Assembly (NCBI GenBank): GCA_018817035.1
Contig: JAHIUV010000065.1
Coordinates: 1-7,432, forward strand
DNA: 7,432 bases
DNA from: Candidatus Omnitrophota bacterium
Lineage (GTDB): Bacteria > Omnitrophota > Gorgyraeia > Gorgyraeales > Gorgyraeaceae
Direction: 5' to 3'
Part shown: piece after piece, positions 1 through 5,412 of the stretch
Layout of the letters: each line of letters opens with the position of its first letter
Numbering within the stretch: the first letter of the stretch is position 1
Program-made: the position numbers and the translations under genes
Notes under the pieces: model-generated
What the model saw: only the letters and a program-made list of their open reading frames with translations
What the model was told of the DNA's origin: nothing
Databases searched by the model: none

Positions 1-82
1 AAGCTCGAACAATATTCTTCGTACAAAGTCCTTAGATTCTCAAAGGACAATATCCTTCGAGCGAACACAGTGAGTCAAGAAG
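1..82. repeat. Palindromic intergenic repeat, copy A1 (left arm cut by window edge)
   Basis: This stretch is repeated at 103-184 with 81 of 82 bases identical; the only difference is A at 77 versus G at 179. It holds the family core: CTCGAACAATATTCTTCG near the left and TTCGAGCG near the right, then a right arm that has decayed to GTCAAGAA (75-81 region). The matching left arm TTCTCGAC would lie just before base 1, so the element is probably complete outside the window. It is non-coding in all frames worth considering and lies upstream of accB. Confidence 0.85.
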
Positions 83-94
83 CAAAAGTATCGG

Positions 95-183
95 TTCTCG
101 ACAAGCTCGAACAATATTCTTCGTACAAAGTCCTTAGATTCTCAAAGGACAATATCCTTCGAGCGAACACAGTGAGTCGAGAA
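95..183. repeat. Palindromic intergenic repeat, copy A2 (complete)
   Basis: This is a complete copy bounded by the 8-bp inverted arms TTCTCGAC (95-102) and GTCGAGAA (176-183). Nested inside are GCTCGAA (105-111) paired with TTCGAGC (158-164), and GTCCTT (130-135) paired with AAGGAC (145-150). The whole unit can therefore form one long interrupted hairpin. The body from 103 onward is a near-exact copy of 1-82, giving a 102-bp period. An 11-bp imperfect direct repeat (113-123 and 151-161) flanks the central 27-bp hairpin segment. The element resembles REP- or MITE-like non-autonomous palindromes; I do not recognise a named family. Confidence 0.85.
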
Positions 184-202
184 GGAAGGTATTTTTAAGC
201 AA

Positions 203-231
203 TTTCGAGTTTAGGATTTTGGGTTTAATAT
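203..231 (+). promoter_or_regulatory. Weak candidate sigma-70-type promoter for the acc operon
   Basis: Between the repeat and the accB start, TTTCGA (203-208) and TAATAT (226-231) are separated by 17 nt and lie about 30 nt before the start codon. Neither hexamer is a strong match (3/6 and 4/6 to the TTGACA/TATAAT consensus). The region is AT-rich and is the only sizeable leader ahead of a four-gene operon, so a promoter is expected somewhere here. This exact placement is a guess. Confidence 0.22.
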
Positions 232-247
232 AGTCGGTTCTTAAATA

Positions 248-254
248 AAAGGAG
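248..254 (+). promoter_or_regulatory. Ribosome binding site of accB
   Basis: AAAGGAG lies 6 nt before the ATG at 261. It is a near-consensus Shine-Dalgarno sequence, the clearest in the window together with that of the AmaP-like gene, and it fixes the accB start. Confidence 0.8.
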
Positions 255-260
255 TATAGC

Positions 261-710
261 ATGAACCTAAAAGAAATCAAAGAATTGATCAACCTGATGA
301 ACGAGAATGACCTTTCAGAGTTGGAGATCGAACGCGAAGGCACCAAAATACGCCTCAGGAAATCCTCTTCCGGGAGGTTCGAGGCTGTTACGGAAGAAAG
401 TAACGCGCCGCGGCTTGTCCGGACTATCCAGGCAGGAGCCGCTGAGCCGCCTAAGAAGGATACCAGTAACCTTATCGCCGTAAAATCTCCCATGGTAGGG
501 ACTTTTTACAGGGCTCCTTCGCCCGAGGCAAAGCCGTACGCGGAAATAGGGAAGATGATAGAGGTAGGGCAGGTAGTCTGCATAATAGAAGCAATGAAAC
601 TAATGAACGAGATAAAATCAGAAGTAAAGGGTAAAATAGTGGAAGTACTCGCGGAAAACGCTAATCCTGTCGAATACGGCCAGGCGTTATTCATGGTGGA
701 GCCCGTATAA
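261..710 (+). CDS. accB: Biotin carboxyl carrier protein of acetyl-CoA carboxylase (BCCP)
   Basis: The product carries the biotin that shuttles CO2 from biotin carboxylase to the carboxyltransferase in the first committed step of fatty-acid synthesis; it is cytosolic. The 149-aa protein has the usual BCCP layout. An N-terminal helical region (about 1-35) is followed by a short variable linker rich in A, P and K (about 36-70). A C-terminal biotinyl domain (about 71-149) follows, with SPMVGTFYRAPSP and the biotinylation motif EAMKLMNE. The acceptor is Lys113. The length is close to the E. coli protein (156 aa). The start is set by a strong AAAGGAG site. The stop lies 2 nt before accC, the classic accBC pair. 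No accA or accD is in the window. Identification is secure. Confidence 0.97.
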   Translation: MNLKEIKELINLMNENDLSELEIEREGTKIRLRKSSSGRFEAVTEESNAPRLVRTIQAGAAEPPKKDTSNLIAVKSPMVGTFYRAPSPEAKPYAEIGKMIEVGQVVCIIEAMKLMNEIKSEVKGKIVEVLAENANPVEYGQALFMVEPV

Positions 711-712
711 TT

Positions 713-2059
713 ATGTTCTCTAAAATATTAATAGCTAACAGGGGTGAGGTAGCGGTAAGGATAATACGAGCCTGTAAGGAAATGGGCATCCGCACTGTCA
801 GTGTATACTCAGAGCCTGACGTAGAATCCCTCCACGTAAAAATAGCCGACGAGGCCGTGTGTATAGGCGGCGCGGCGCCGTCTGAAAGCTACCTGAATAT
901 TCCCGGCATAATAAGCGCCGCGGAAATAACTGACGTCGACGCCCTGCATCCGGGGTACGGATTCCTGGCGGAGAACGCGCATTTCGCGGAGATATGCGAA
1001 TCATGCGACATCACTTTTATCGGACCTACTCCTGAAAATATGAGGCTTCTCGGGGATAAAAATTCCGCGCGCCAGACAATGCAGAAGATCGGTATCCCTG
1101 TCATACCGGGCAGCCGCGGCATCATAAAGACAAAAGAAGAGGCCCTGAAAACAGCCAAGAGATTAAAATATCCTGTAATAATAAAGGCTTCGGCAGGAGG
1201 CGGAGGTAAAGGAATGAGAGTCTGTCATAACGACGTGCGCCTGGTGAGCTCATTCATGACTGCCCAGCAGGAGGCTGAACTCGCCTTCGGTAACCCCGAT
1301 GTATATATCGAAAAATACATAGAAAGGCCCAGGCATGTAGAGGTCCAGATACTGGCTGATAAACATGGCCACATTGTCCATCTCGGGGAAAGAGATTGCA
1401 CTATCCAGAGGCGCCACCAGAAATTAATAGAAGAGTCTCCCTCACCCGCGTTAAACTCAAAGCTAAGAAAAAAAATAGGCGAAATCGCCATCAAAGCTGT
1501 AAAGGCATGTAACTACCTGAACGCCGGGACCGTGGAATTCCTCGTGGATAGGTACGAAAACTTTTATTTCCTGGAGGTCAACACAAGGATACAGGTCGAA
1601 CACCCGATAACCGAAATGGTGACAGGCGTAGACCTGATAAAAGAACAGATAAAGATAGCTAACGGTATGAAACTTTCTTTTAAACAGGATGACATAAAGA
1701 TCAAAGGCGTTGCCATCGAATGCAGGATAAACGCGGAAAATTCAGAGAAAGACTTTATGCCTTCCCCCGGTAAATTAGAGATGTACCTGGCCCCCGGAGG
1801 GCCCGGCGTAAGAGTAGATTCCCACGTGTATCCGGGATATACGATATCGCCTTATTACGATTCAATGATAGCTAAAATAATCTGTTACGGAAAAAACCGG
1901 CAAGAAGCCATAAACATAATGAAAAGAGCTTTGGACGAATTAGTGATAAGTCCGATAAAAACGACTATTCCTTTTCATAAGCATGTAATGAATGACAGTT
2001 TGTTTTTGCGCGGGGATTACACTACTGATTACGTAGAAAGAATGACCCCGATCGAATAA
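713..2059 (+). CDS. accC: Biotin carboxylase subunit of acetyl-CoA carboxylase
   Basis: The product carboxylates the biotin of AccB using ATP and bicarbonate. The 448 aa match the family length (E. coli 449). The N-terminal domain opens with KILIANRGEVAVRIIRAC and contains ALHPGYGFLAEN (77-88). The ATP-grasp domain has Lys116, Lys158, the glycine-rich loop GGGGKGM (162-168), the stretch HLGERDCTIQRRHQKLIEE (223-241), Glu275 and Glu288. The active-site stretch EVNTRIQVEH (288-297) includes Arg292 and Glu296, and Arg338 lies in the C-terminal domain. I see no missing catalytic residue. The protein lacks a biotinyl or carboxyltransferase extension, so it is the stand-alone AccC type rather than pyruvate or propionyl-CoA carboxylase. 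The 2-nt gap after accB implies co-translation. Other biotin-dependent carboxylases share this subunit, but pairing with a BCCP makes acetyl-CoA carboxylase the best call. Confidence 0.96.
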   Translation: MFSKILIANRGEVAVRIIRACKEMGIRTVSVYSEPDVESLHVKIADEAVCIGGAAPSESYLNIPGIISAAEITDVDALHPGYGFLAENAHFAEICESCDITFIGPTPENMRLLGDKNSARQTMQKIGIPVIPGSRGIIKTKEEALKTAKRLKYPVIIKASAGGGGKGMRVCHNDVRLVSSFMTAQQEAELAFGNPDVYIEKYIERPRHVEVQILADKHGHIVHLGERDCTIQRRHQKLIEESPSPALNSKLRKKIGEIAIKAVKACNYLNAGTVEFLVDRYENFYFLEVNTRIQVEHPITEMVTGVDLIKEQIKIANGMKLSFKQDDIKIKGVAIECRINAENSEKDFMPSPGKLEMYLAPGGPGVRVDSHVYPGYTISPYYDSMIAKIICYGKNRQEAINIMKRALDELVISPIKTTIPFHKHVMNDSLFLRGDYTTDYVERMTPIE

Positions 2060-2080
2060 TGGGATAGAACGGAGGCAGGC

Positions 2081-2695
2081 ATGAGGATATTCGGCATAAT
2101 GGTCATATTTATATATACCCTTTTATTTTCTATTATCGGCGCGGCTCTTATCGCGTTCTCGCTCCGCACAGCGTCATTCGATATAGCGATAGACATGATA
2201 CGCCGGCTTACTTACGCGGAAAATATAAAAATGAGCATGACGCTGACAGGCGCGTCCCTGATATTAATAAATATTATTATAGCCCAGCTTTCCATAGGAA
2301 GCCTCAGAAAAATAAAAACGATCTCTTTTGAAAATCCTGACGGTCCTGTGACATTGGAACTTTCCGCTATAGAGGATTGCGTGACAAAGCTTTCAGCCGG
2401 GATGCCTGAGATAAAAAAGATCAGGTCCGGCATCGCGGCGACCAAAAGAGGGATAGACGTCATCATTAAGGTAACGCTTTATTCCGATGTCAATATCCCT
2501 GAAGTCACGGAAAAGATCCAGGGCGCCATACGGGCAAAGCTCCACGAAATGCTCGGGATAGAAGAAAAAGTAACCATAAAAGTGCACGTAGCCAAGATAG
2601 TCCAAAGGGATAAAAAATCTAAAAATAAGGATAAAGAAACACCGGATAAAACAAATCCAGAGGGTTTCAAAGGCGAAATAACCTACGGAGACTAA
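2081..2695 (+). CDS. amaP: AmaP-like membrane protein with Asp23-type domain
   Basis: This 204-aa membrane protein has two hydrophobic segments: about residues 4-27 (IMVIFIYTLLFSIIGAALIA region) and about 53-72 (LTGASLILINIIIAQL region). A cytosolic domain of about 79-175 resembles the Asp23/DUF322 fold, with alternating strands and a KIQGAIRAKLHEMLGI helix. A charged tail (KKSKNKDKETPDK) follows. In Gram-positives AmaP anchors the alkaline-shock protein Asp23 to the membrane. Homologues in other phyla are poorly characterised, and no separate Asp23 gene is visible here. GGAGG (2071-2075) lies 5 nt before the ATG, 21 nt after accC. The stop TAA overlaps an ATG at 2695 by one base, so it belongs to the acc-pfk operon. 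The family call rests on architecture and is fairly sure; the function is not. Confidence 0.75.
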   Translation: MRIFGIMVIFIYTLLFSIIGAALIAFSLRTASFDIAIDMIRRLTYAENIKMSMTLTGASLILINIIIAQLSIGSLRKIKTISFENPDGPVTLELSAIEDCVTKLSAGMPEIKKIRSGIAATKRGIDVIIKVTLYSDVNIPEVTEKIQGAIRAKLHEMLGIEEKVTIKVHVAKIVQRDKKSKNKDKETPDKTNPEGFKGEITYGD

Positions 2696-2697
2696 TG

Positions 2698-2705
2698 AAA
2701 GGGGA
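2698..2705 (+). promoter_or_regulatory. Ribosome binding site that decides the pfk start
   Basis: AAAGGGGA lies 7 nt before the ATG at 2713. It sits downstream of the earlier in-frame ATG at 2695, so that first ATG would leave this site inside the gene. It supports starting at 2713. Confidence 0.6.
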
Positions 2706-2712
2706 ATCGGCA

Positions 2713-3741
2713 ATGAAGAAAGTAGGAGTGCTTACAGGCGGAGGAGATTGCCCGGGATTAAATCCCGTAATAAGGGCGGTCGTAAGATATGCTATTAAAG
2801 AAAATTACGAAGTAGTAGGTATAAAAAACGGCTGGAAGGGCTTGATTGAGATCAACGCTGTAAAATTAGACCTCGCGTCTGTTTCAGGGATATTGCCAAA
2901 AGGCGGGACTATTATCGGGACATCCAGGACGAATCCTTATAAGCTGGATGGCGGAGTAGACAAAGTAAAGAAAAATTTTAAGAGCCTTGGCCTGGAAGCG
3001 CTGATAGCCATCGGCGGAGAAGATACCCTTGGTGTCGCGGCTAAGCTATACAAGGAAGGGCTTAATGTAGTAGGCGCGCCCAAAACTATTGATAACGACC
3101 TTTCATGCACTGACGTAACATTCGGTTTTGATACCGCTATCAATGTAGCCACTGAGGCTATTGACAGGCTGCATACCACCGCTGAATCACATAACAGGAT
3201 CATGGTTGTGGAGGTAATGGGCAGGCACGCCGGCTGGATCGCCATAGAGTCGGGAATAGCAGGAGGAGCTGATGTTATCCTGATACCTGAAATACCTATA
3301 GACATAAATGAAGTATGTGAACTCCTGAAAAAACGTCACGAAAGAGGAAAAAGTTTCAGTATAGTCGTCGTGGCTGAAGGGGCCCAGCTCAAAGAAGGCG
3401 ACATGGTAAAGCAGGAAGAAAAATTAGACGCGTTCGGGCATGTCAGGCTGGGCGGCATAGGCCATACACTAGGGGAAATGATAGAAGCAAAAACAGGATA
3501 CGAGACCAGGGTAACAGTGCTCGGCCATATACAAAGAGGCGGCACGCCCACAGCGTTTGACAGGGTGCTCGGGACACGCTTCGGCGTAAAGGCAATGCAA
3601 TTGGTCGTAGCGAAAGACTACGGCAAAATGACTGCCCTGCAGGGAATCGCGATAAAAGCAGTCCCCATGGAACAGGCAGTATGTAAATTAAAAACAGTAG
3701 ACATGGAACTCTACGACATAGCCAAAGTATTCTTCGGCTAA
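2713..3741 (+). CDS. pfp: 6-phosphofructokinase, probably pyrophosphate-dependent
   Basis: The product phosphorylates fructose 6-phosphate to fructose 1,6-bisphosphate in glycolysis. From ATG 2713 it is 342 aa and begins MKKVGVLTGGGDCPGLN, the normal family N-terminus. An in-frame ATG at 2695 would add six atypical residues. Motifs are GGEDT (101-105), PKTIDND (123-129) with catalytic Asp127, MGRHAGW (169-175), PEIP (192-195) and GHIQRGGTPTAFDR (271-284). In the family, Gly104 marks ATP use and Asp104, usually with Lys124, marks pyrophosphate use. This protein has Asp104 and Lys124, so PPi dependence is predicted. That makes the step reversible and ATP-saving. The sequence looks closest to the group that includes the Amycolatopsis PPi enzyme and Streptomyces ATP enzymes. 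Fold and reaction are secure; the phosphoryl donor is inferred from two residues. It is the last gene of the acc operon. Confidence 0.93.
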   Translation: MKKVGVLTGGGDCPGLNPVIRAVVRYAIKENYEVVGIKNGWKGLIEINAVKLDLASVSGILPKGGTIIGTSRTNPYKLDGGVDKVKKNFKSLGLEALIAIGGEDTLGVAAKLYKEGLNVVGAPKTIDNDLSCTDVTFGFDTAINVATEAIDRLHTTAESHNRIMVVEVMGRHAGWIAIESGIAGGADVILIPEIPIDINEVCELLKKRHERGKSFSIVVVAEGAQLKEGDMVKQEEKLDAFGHVRLGGIGHTLGEMIEAKTGYETRVTVLGHIQRGGTPTAFDRVLGTRFGVKAMQLVVAKDYGKMTALQGIAIKAVPMEQAVCKLKTVDMELYDIAKVFFG

Positions 3742-3768
3742 ACAAGGCAGGACGTCTGGACCAGATTA

Positions 3769-3797
3769 AACAATATTCTTCGAGCGCAGTCGAGAAG
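3769..3797. repeat. Palindromic intergenic repeat, copy B (half element)
   Basis: AACAATATTCTTCG (3769-3782) continues into AGCGCAGTCGAGAAG (3783-3797). This equals the core plus the right arm of copies A and C, without the central 27-bp insert of copy A. The left arm TTCTCGAC is absent, so this is a truncated copy or a solo right half. Orientation is the same as in the other copies. Confidence 0.75.
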
Positions 3798-3798
3798 A

Positions 3799-3832
3799 TA
3801 ACTTCACAAAACTGCAATGCACTGTGAAGTTA
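3799..3832 (+). promoter_or_regulatory. Perfect 10-bp hairpin in the gmhA leader
   Basis: TAACTTCACA (3799-3808) is an exact inverted repeat of TGTGAAGTTA (3823-3832), enclosing a 14-nt loop that contains TGCAATGCA. It begins right after repeat copy B and ends 4 nt before the AAGG ribosome binding site of gmhA. There is no T-run after it, so it is not a standard intrinsic terminator. It could shield the leader, affect translation, process the pfk-gmhA transcript, or be a protein-binding site. The structure is plain in the sequence; its role is not. Confidence 0.5.
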
Positions 3833-3836
3833 AGGC

Positions 3837-3840
3837 AAGG
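3837..3840 (+). promoter_or_regulatory. Ribosome binding site of gmhA
   Basis: AAGG lies 5 nt before the ATG at 3846. A GTG at 3840 is also in frame but overlaps this site and would add only two residues, so ATG 3846 is preferred. Confidence 0.45.
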
Positions 3841-3845
3841 TGACC

Positions 3846-4412
3846 ATGAAAAAAAAGATTATCGACCTGTTAAGTGAGGATATAGAGGTAAAACGAGCGC
3901 TCATAAAAACGCAGGCAAAAGCTATTGAGGCTCTTGCGCGGATGATGCTGTCTACCATAAGGTCGGGCCATAAGATCCTGATCTTCGGTAACGGCGGAAG
4001 CGCGGCTGACAGCATGCACCTTGCCGCTGAACTCGTAGGCAGGTTTCGCAAGGAAAGAAGGCCTATCCCCGCCATAGCGCTTACCGAAAACGCGCCGCTA
4101 CTTACCGCTTTAGGCAATGATTACAGCTTTGACTATATATTCGAAAGACAGGTAGAAGGACTTGGTAAAAAAGGCGACATGGCGCTCGGCATATCCACAA
4201 GCGGTAAGTCTAAAAACGTGGCGCGCGGCATATTAAAAGCCTCAAAAATGAGATTAAAAACAGCGGTTTTAACGGGAGGACTAAAGGGCCCACTTTCACG
4301 AATAGCGGATATATCGATAAGTGTCCCTTCAGTTAATACACCCAGAATACAGGAGTCTCACATCGCGATAATACACATCGTTTGCGAGATCGTCGAAAAT
4401 GCTTTGCGCTAA
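3846..4412 (+). CDS. gmhA: Sedoheptulose 7-phosphate isomerase (phosphoheptose isomerase)
   Basis: The product converts sedoheptulose 7-phosphate to D-glycero-D-manno-heptose 7-phosphate, the first step of ADP-heptose synthesis for the LPS inner core. The 188-aa cytosolic protein is a single SIS domain of normal length for GmhA. Key stretches are IFGNGGSAADSMHLAAELVG (46-65), GISTSGKSKNV (115-125) and TPRIQESHIAIIHIVCEIVE (165-184). The zinc-site residues known in E. coli GmhA (His61, Glu65, Gln172, His180) correspond to His58, Glu62, Gln169 and His177, all present. The last 14 nt overlap the next gene, the heptose cytidylyltransferase, which strongly supports the pathway. DiaA, another SIS-domain protein, is an alternative but less likely given this neighbour and the intact metal site. 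Confidence 0.93.
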   Translation: MKKKIIDLLSEDIEVKRALIKTQAKAIEALARMMLSTIRSGHKILIFGNGGSAADSMHLAAELVGRFRKERRPIPAIALTENAPLLTALGNDYSFDYIFERQVEGLGKKGDMALGISTSGKSKNVARGILKASKMRLKTAVLTGGLKGPLSRIADISISVPSVNTPRIQESHIAIIHIVCEIVENALR

Positions 4413-4875
4413 AATAAAAACCCTGCCACGGATAAACAAGACTCTAAAAAAATATAGAGCCTTAAATAAAAAAATAGTCTTCACCAACGGGTGTTTTGAT
4501 ATTCTGCACGCGGGACACGTGGATTACCTGGAAAAAGCCCGCGCTTTAGGCGACATCCTGGTCATAGGCCTGAACAGTGACGCGTCCGTAAGAAAGCTAA
4601 AGGGTGAATCAAGGCCGGTTGTTTCGCAGAAAAACAGGGCGCGCGTCCTCTCAGCGCTGGCATCGGTCGACTTTGTAGTCATATTTAACGCGCTGACGCC
4701 GCTCAAATTGATAAAAGCCATAAAACCCGATATCCTCGTAAAGGGAGGAGACTGGAAACCAAAAAATATAGTCGGTGGAGATTTTGTAAGATCCAGCGGA
4801 GGAACAGTCCGCAGCCTGTCATACCTAAAAGGCTTCTCCACAAGAAACATGATAAAAAAAATAAAAAAGTCATAA
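4399..4875 (+). CDS. rfaE2: D-glycero-beta-D-manno-heptose 1-phosphate adenylyltransferase (stand-alone RfaE2/HldE C-terminal domain)
   Basis: The product activates heptose 1-phosphate with ATP to ADP-heptose, the last nucleotide-transfer step before LPS-core assembly. The 158 aa form one nucleotidyltransferase domain. NGCFDILHAGHVDYLEKA (30-47) contains the HxGH catalytic motif (37-40). Further motifs are GLNSDASVRKLKGESRP (57-73), KGGDW (115-119) and STRNMI (147-152), the family's equivalent of the ISSTxxR-type motif. In E. coli this domain is fused to a heptose kinase (HldE). Here the kinase half is absent and the start agrees with known stand-alone proteins, so it is the two-gene form. 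The start lies inside gmhA (14-nt overlap) with only a weak purine-rich site, suggesting translational coupling. Some other cytidylyl- or adenylyltransferases (TagD-like) share these motifs, but the gmhA pairing settles it. Confidence 0.93.
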   Translation: MLCAKIKTLPRINKTLKKYRALNKKIVFTNGCFDILHAGHVDYLEKARALGDILVIGLNSDASVRKLKGESRPVVSQKNRARVLSALASVDFVVIFNALTPLKLIKAIKPDILVKGGDWKPKNIVGGDFVRSSGGTVRSLSYLKGFSTRNMIKKIKKS

Positions 4876-4883
4876 CGTAACAG

Positions 4884-4962
4884 TTCTCGACTCGGCTTTT
4901 AGCCTCGCTCGAACGATATTAGATATTCTTCGAGCGAAGCGCTGAAAGCGCATAGTCGAGAA
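4884..4962. repeat. Palindromic intergenic repeat, copy C (complete, cloverleaf-forming)
   Basis: The outer 9-bp arms are TTCTCGACT (4884-4892) and AGTCGAGAA (4954-4962). Inside are three consecutive perfect hairpins. The first is GGCT/AGCC (4894-4897 with 4901-4904). The second is TCGCTCGAA/TTCGAGCGA (4905-4913 with 4929-4937), whose loop has a GATATT duplication. The third is GCGCT/AGCGC (4939-4943 with 4947-4951). Only four junction bases are left unpaired. The core GATATTCTTCGAGCG and the arms tie it to the copies near 1-183 and 3769-3797. It fills most of the gap between the heptose genes and thiD2. Confidence 0.85.
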
Positions 4963-4974
4963 GCAAGAAAACAA

Positions 4975-5412
4975 ATGATGCATAATATGAGCAAAGAAAT
5001 CTTTAAAATAATGGACGCTAATTTAAACAGGACCAGGGAGGGGCTAAGGGTCTGCGAAGATATCGCCAGATTTGCCCTGATGGATAAAAGCCTATCCCGT
5101 TCATTAAAGACAGTGAGGCACTCCGCGACAAAAACACTTTTGCGCTCAAAAAATCTTTCGTTAAGGAAACTGGTAGGGCTAAGAGATACTGAGACAGACG
5201 TCCTAAAATTCATTGACGCCAAAATAAAGAAAAAAACCAGCATCGCCGACATCTTCATGTCTAACATCCAGCGCGCCAAGGAATCATTGCGTGTCCTGGA
5301 AGAGTGCGGCAAGGTCACGGAAAAAACAATAAGCCACAAATACAGGAAATTAAGGTTCGACGTATACGACATCGAAAAAAAGGCCGCCGGCCTTCTCCTT
5401 AAACACATATGA
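4975..5412 (+). CDS. thiD2: ThiD2-type hydroxymethylpyrimidine phosphate kinase, stand-alone
   Basis: This 145-aa protein has the signature DANLNRTREGLRVCEDIARF (14-33), then RDTETDV (70-76), RAKESLRVLEE (100-110) and YRKLRFDVYDIEK (123-135). It is the domain found fused to the N-terminus of ThiE in cyanobacteria and stand-alone elsewhere, described as ThiD2, a monofunctional HMP-phosphate kinase in thiamine synthesis. It is all-helical in character, with no signal peptide. Its partner here is thiC, whose ATG overlaps its stop (ATGA), which fits ThiC product being phosphorylated next. The start is uncertain: ATGs at 4975, 4978 and 4987 are all possible, and family members usually begin near the third. 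Only a weak purine run (GAGAAG, inside the repeat arm) lies upstream. No thiE or canonical thiD is in the window. Confidence 0.85.
   Translation: MMHNMSKEIFKIMDANLNRTREGLRVCEDIARFALMDKSLSRSLKTVRHSATKTLLRSKNLSLRKLVGLRDTETDVLKFIDAKIKKKTSIADIFMSNIQRAKESLRVLEECGKVTEKTISHKYRKLRFDVYDIEKKAAGLLLKHI

Noticed and set aside
1..184. CRISPR-like or satellite array
   Set aside because: There are only two units of about 82 bp with 20 bp between them, the unit is itself a long palindrome, and related copies are dispersed rather than clustered. No cas genes are present.
2695..2715. pfk starting at the ATG at 2695, overlapping the amaP stop
   Set aside because: It would add six residues absent from normal PFK N-termini and place the AAAGGGGA ribosome site inside the gene. 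ATG 2713 fits both the site and the family.
3755..3765. Small palindrome TCTGGACCAGA after pfk
   Set aside because: The 5-bp arms are separated by a single base, which cannot form a hairpin. It is short enough to occur by chance, and no second copy was noticed.
3799..3832. Intrinsic terminator of the acc-pfk operon
   Set aside because: The stem is AT-rich and is followed by AGGCAAGGTG, not a T-run.
4884..4962. tRNA or tmRNA-like gene, because of the cloverleaf shape
   Set aside because: Arm lengths and loops do not match a tRNA: there is a 9-bp closing stem, a 3-nt first loop and a 15-nt middle loop. There is no T-loop GTTCRA-type sequence in the right place. The sequence belongs to the dispersed repeat family.
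4899..5408. 169-aa minus-strand open frame opposite thiD2
   Set aside because: It is the antisense shadow of a gene with clear family motifs, extends into the palindromic repeat, and its translation shows no recognisable domain. Other minus-strand frames (for example 3443-3817, 134-493, 6383-6634) are rejected for the same reason.
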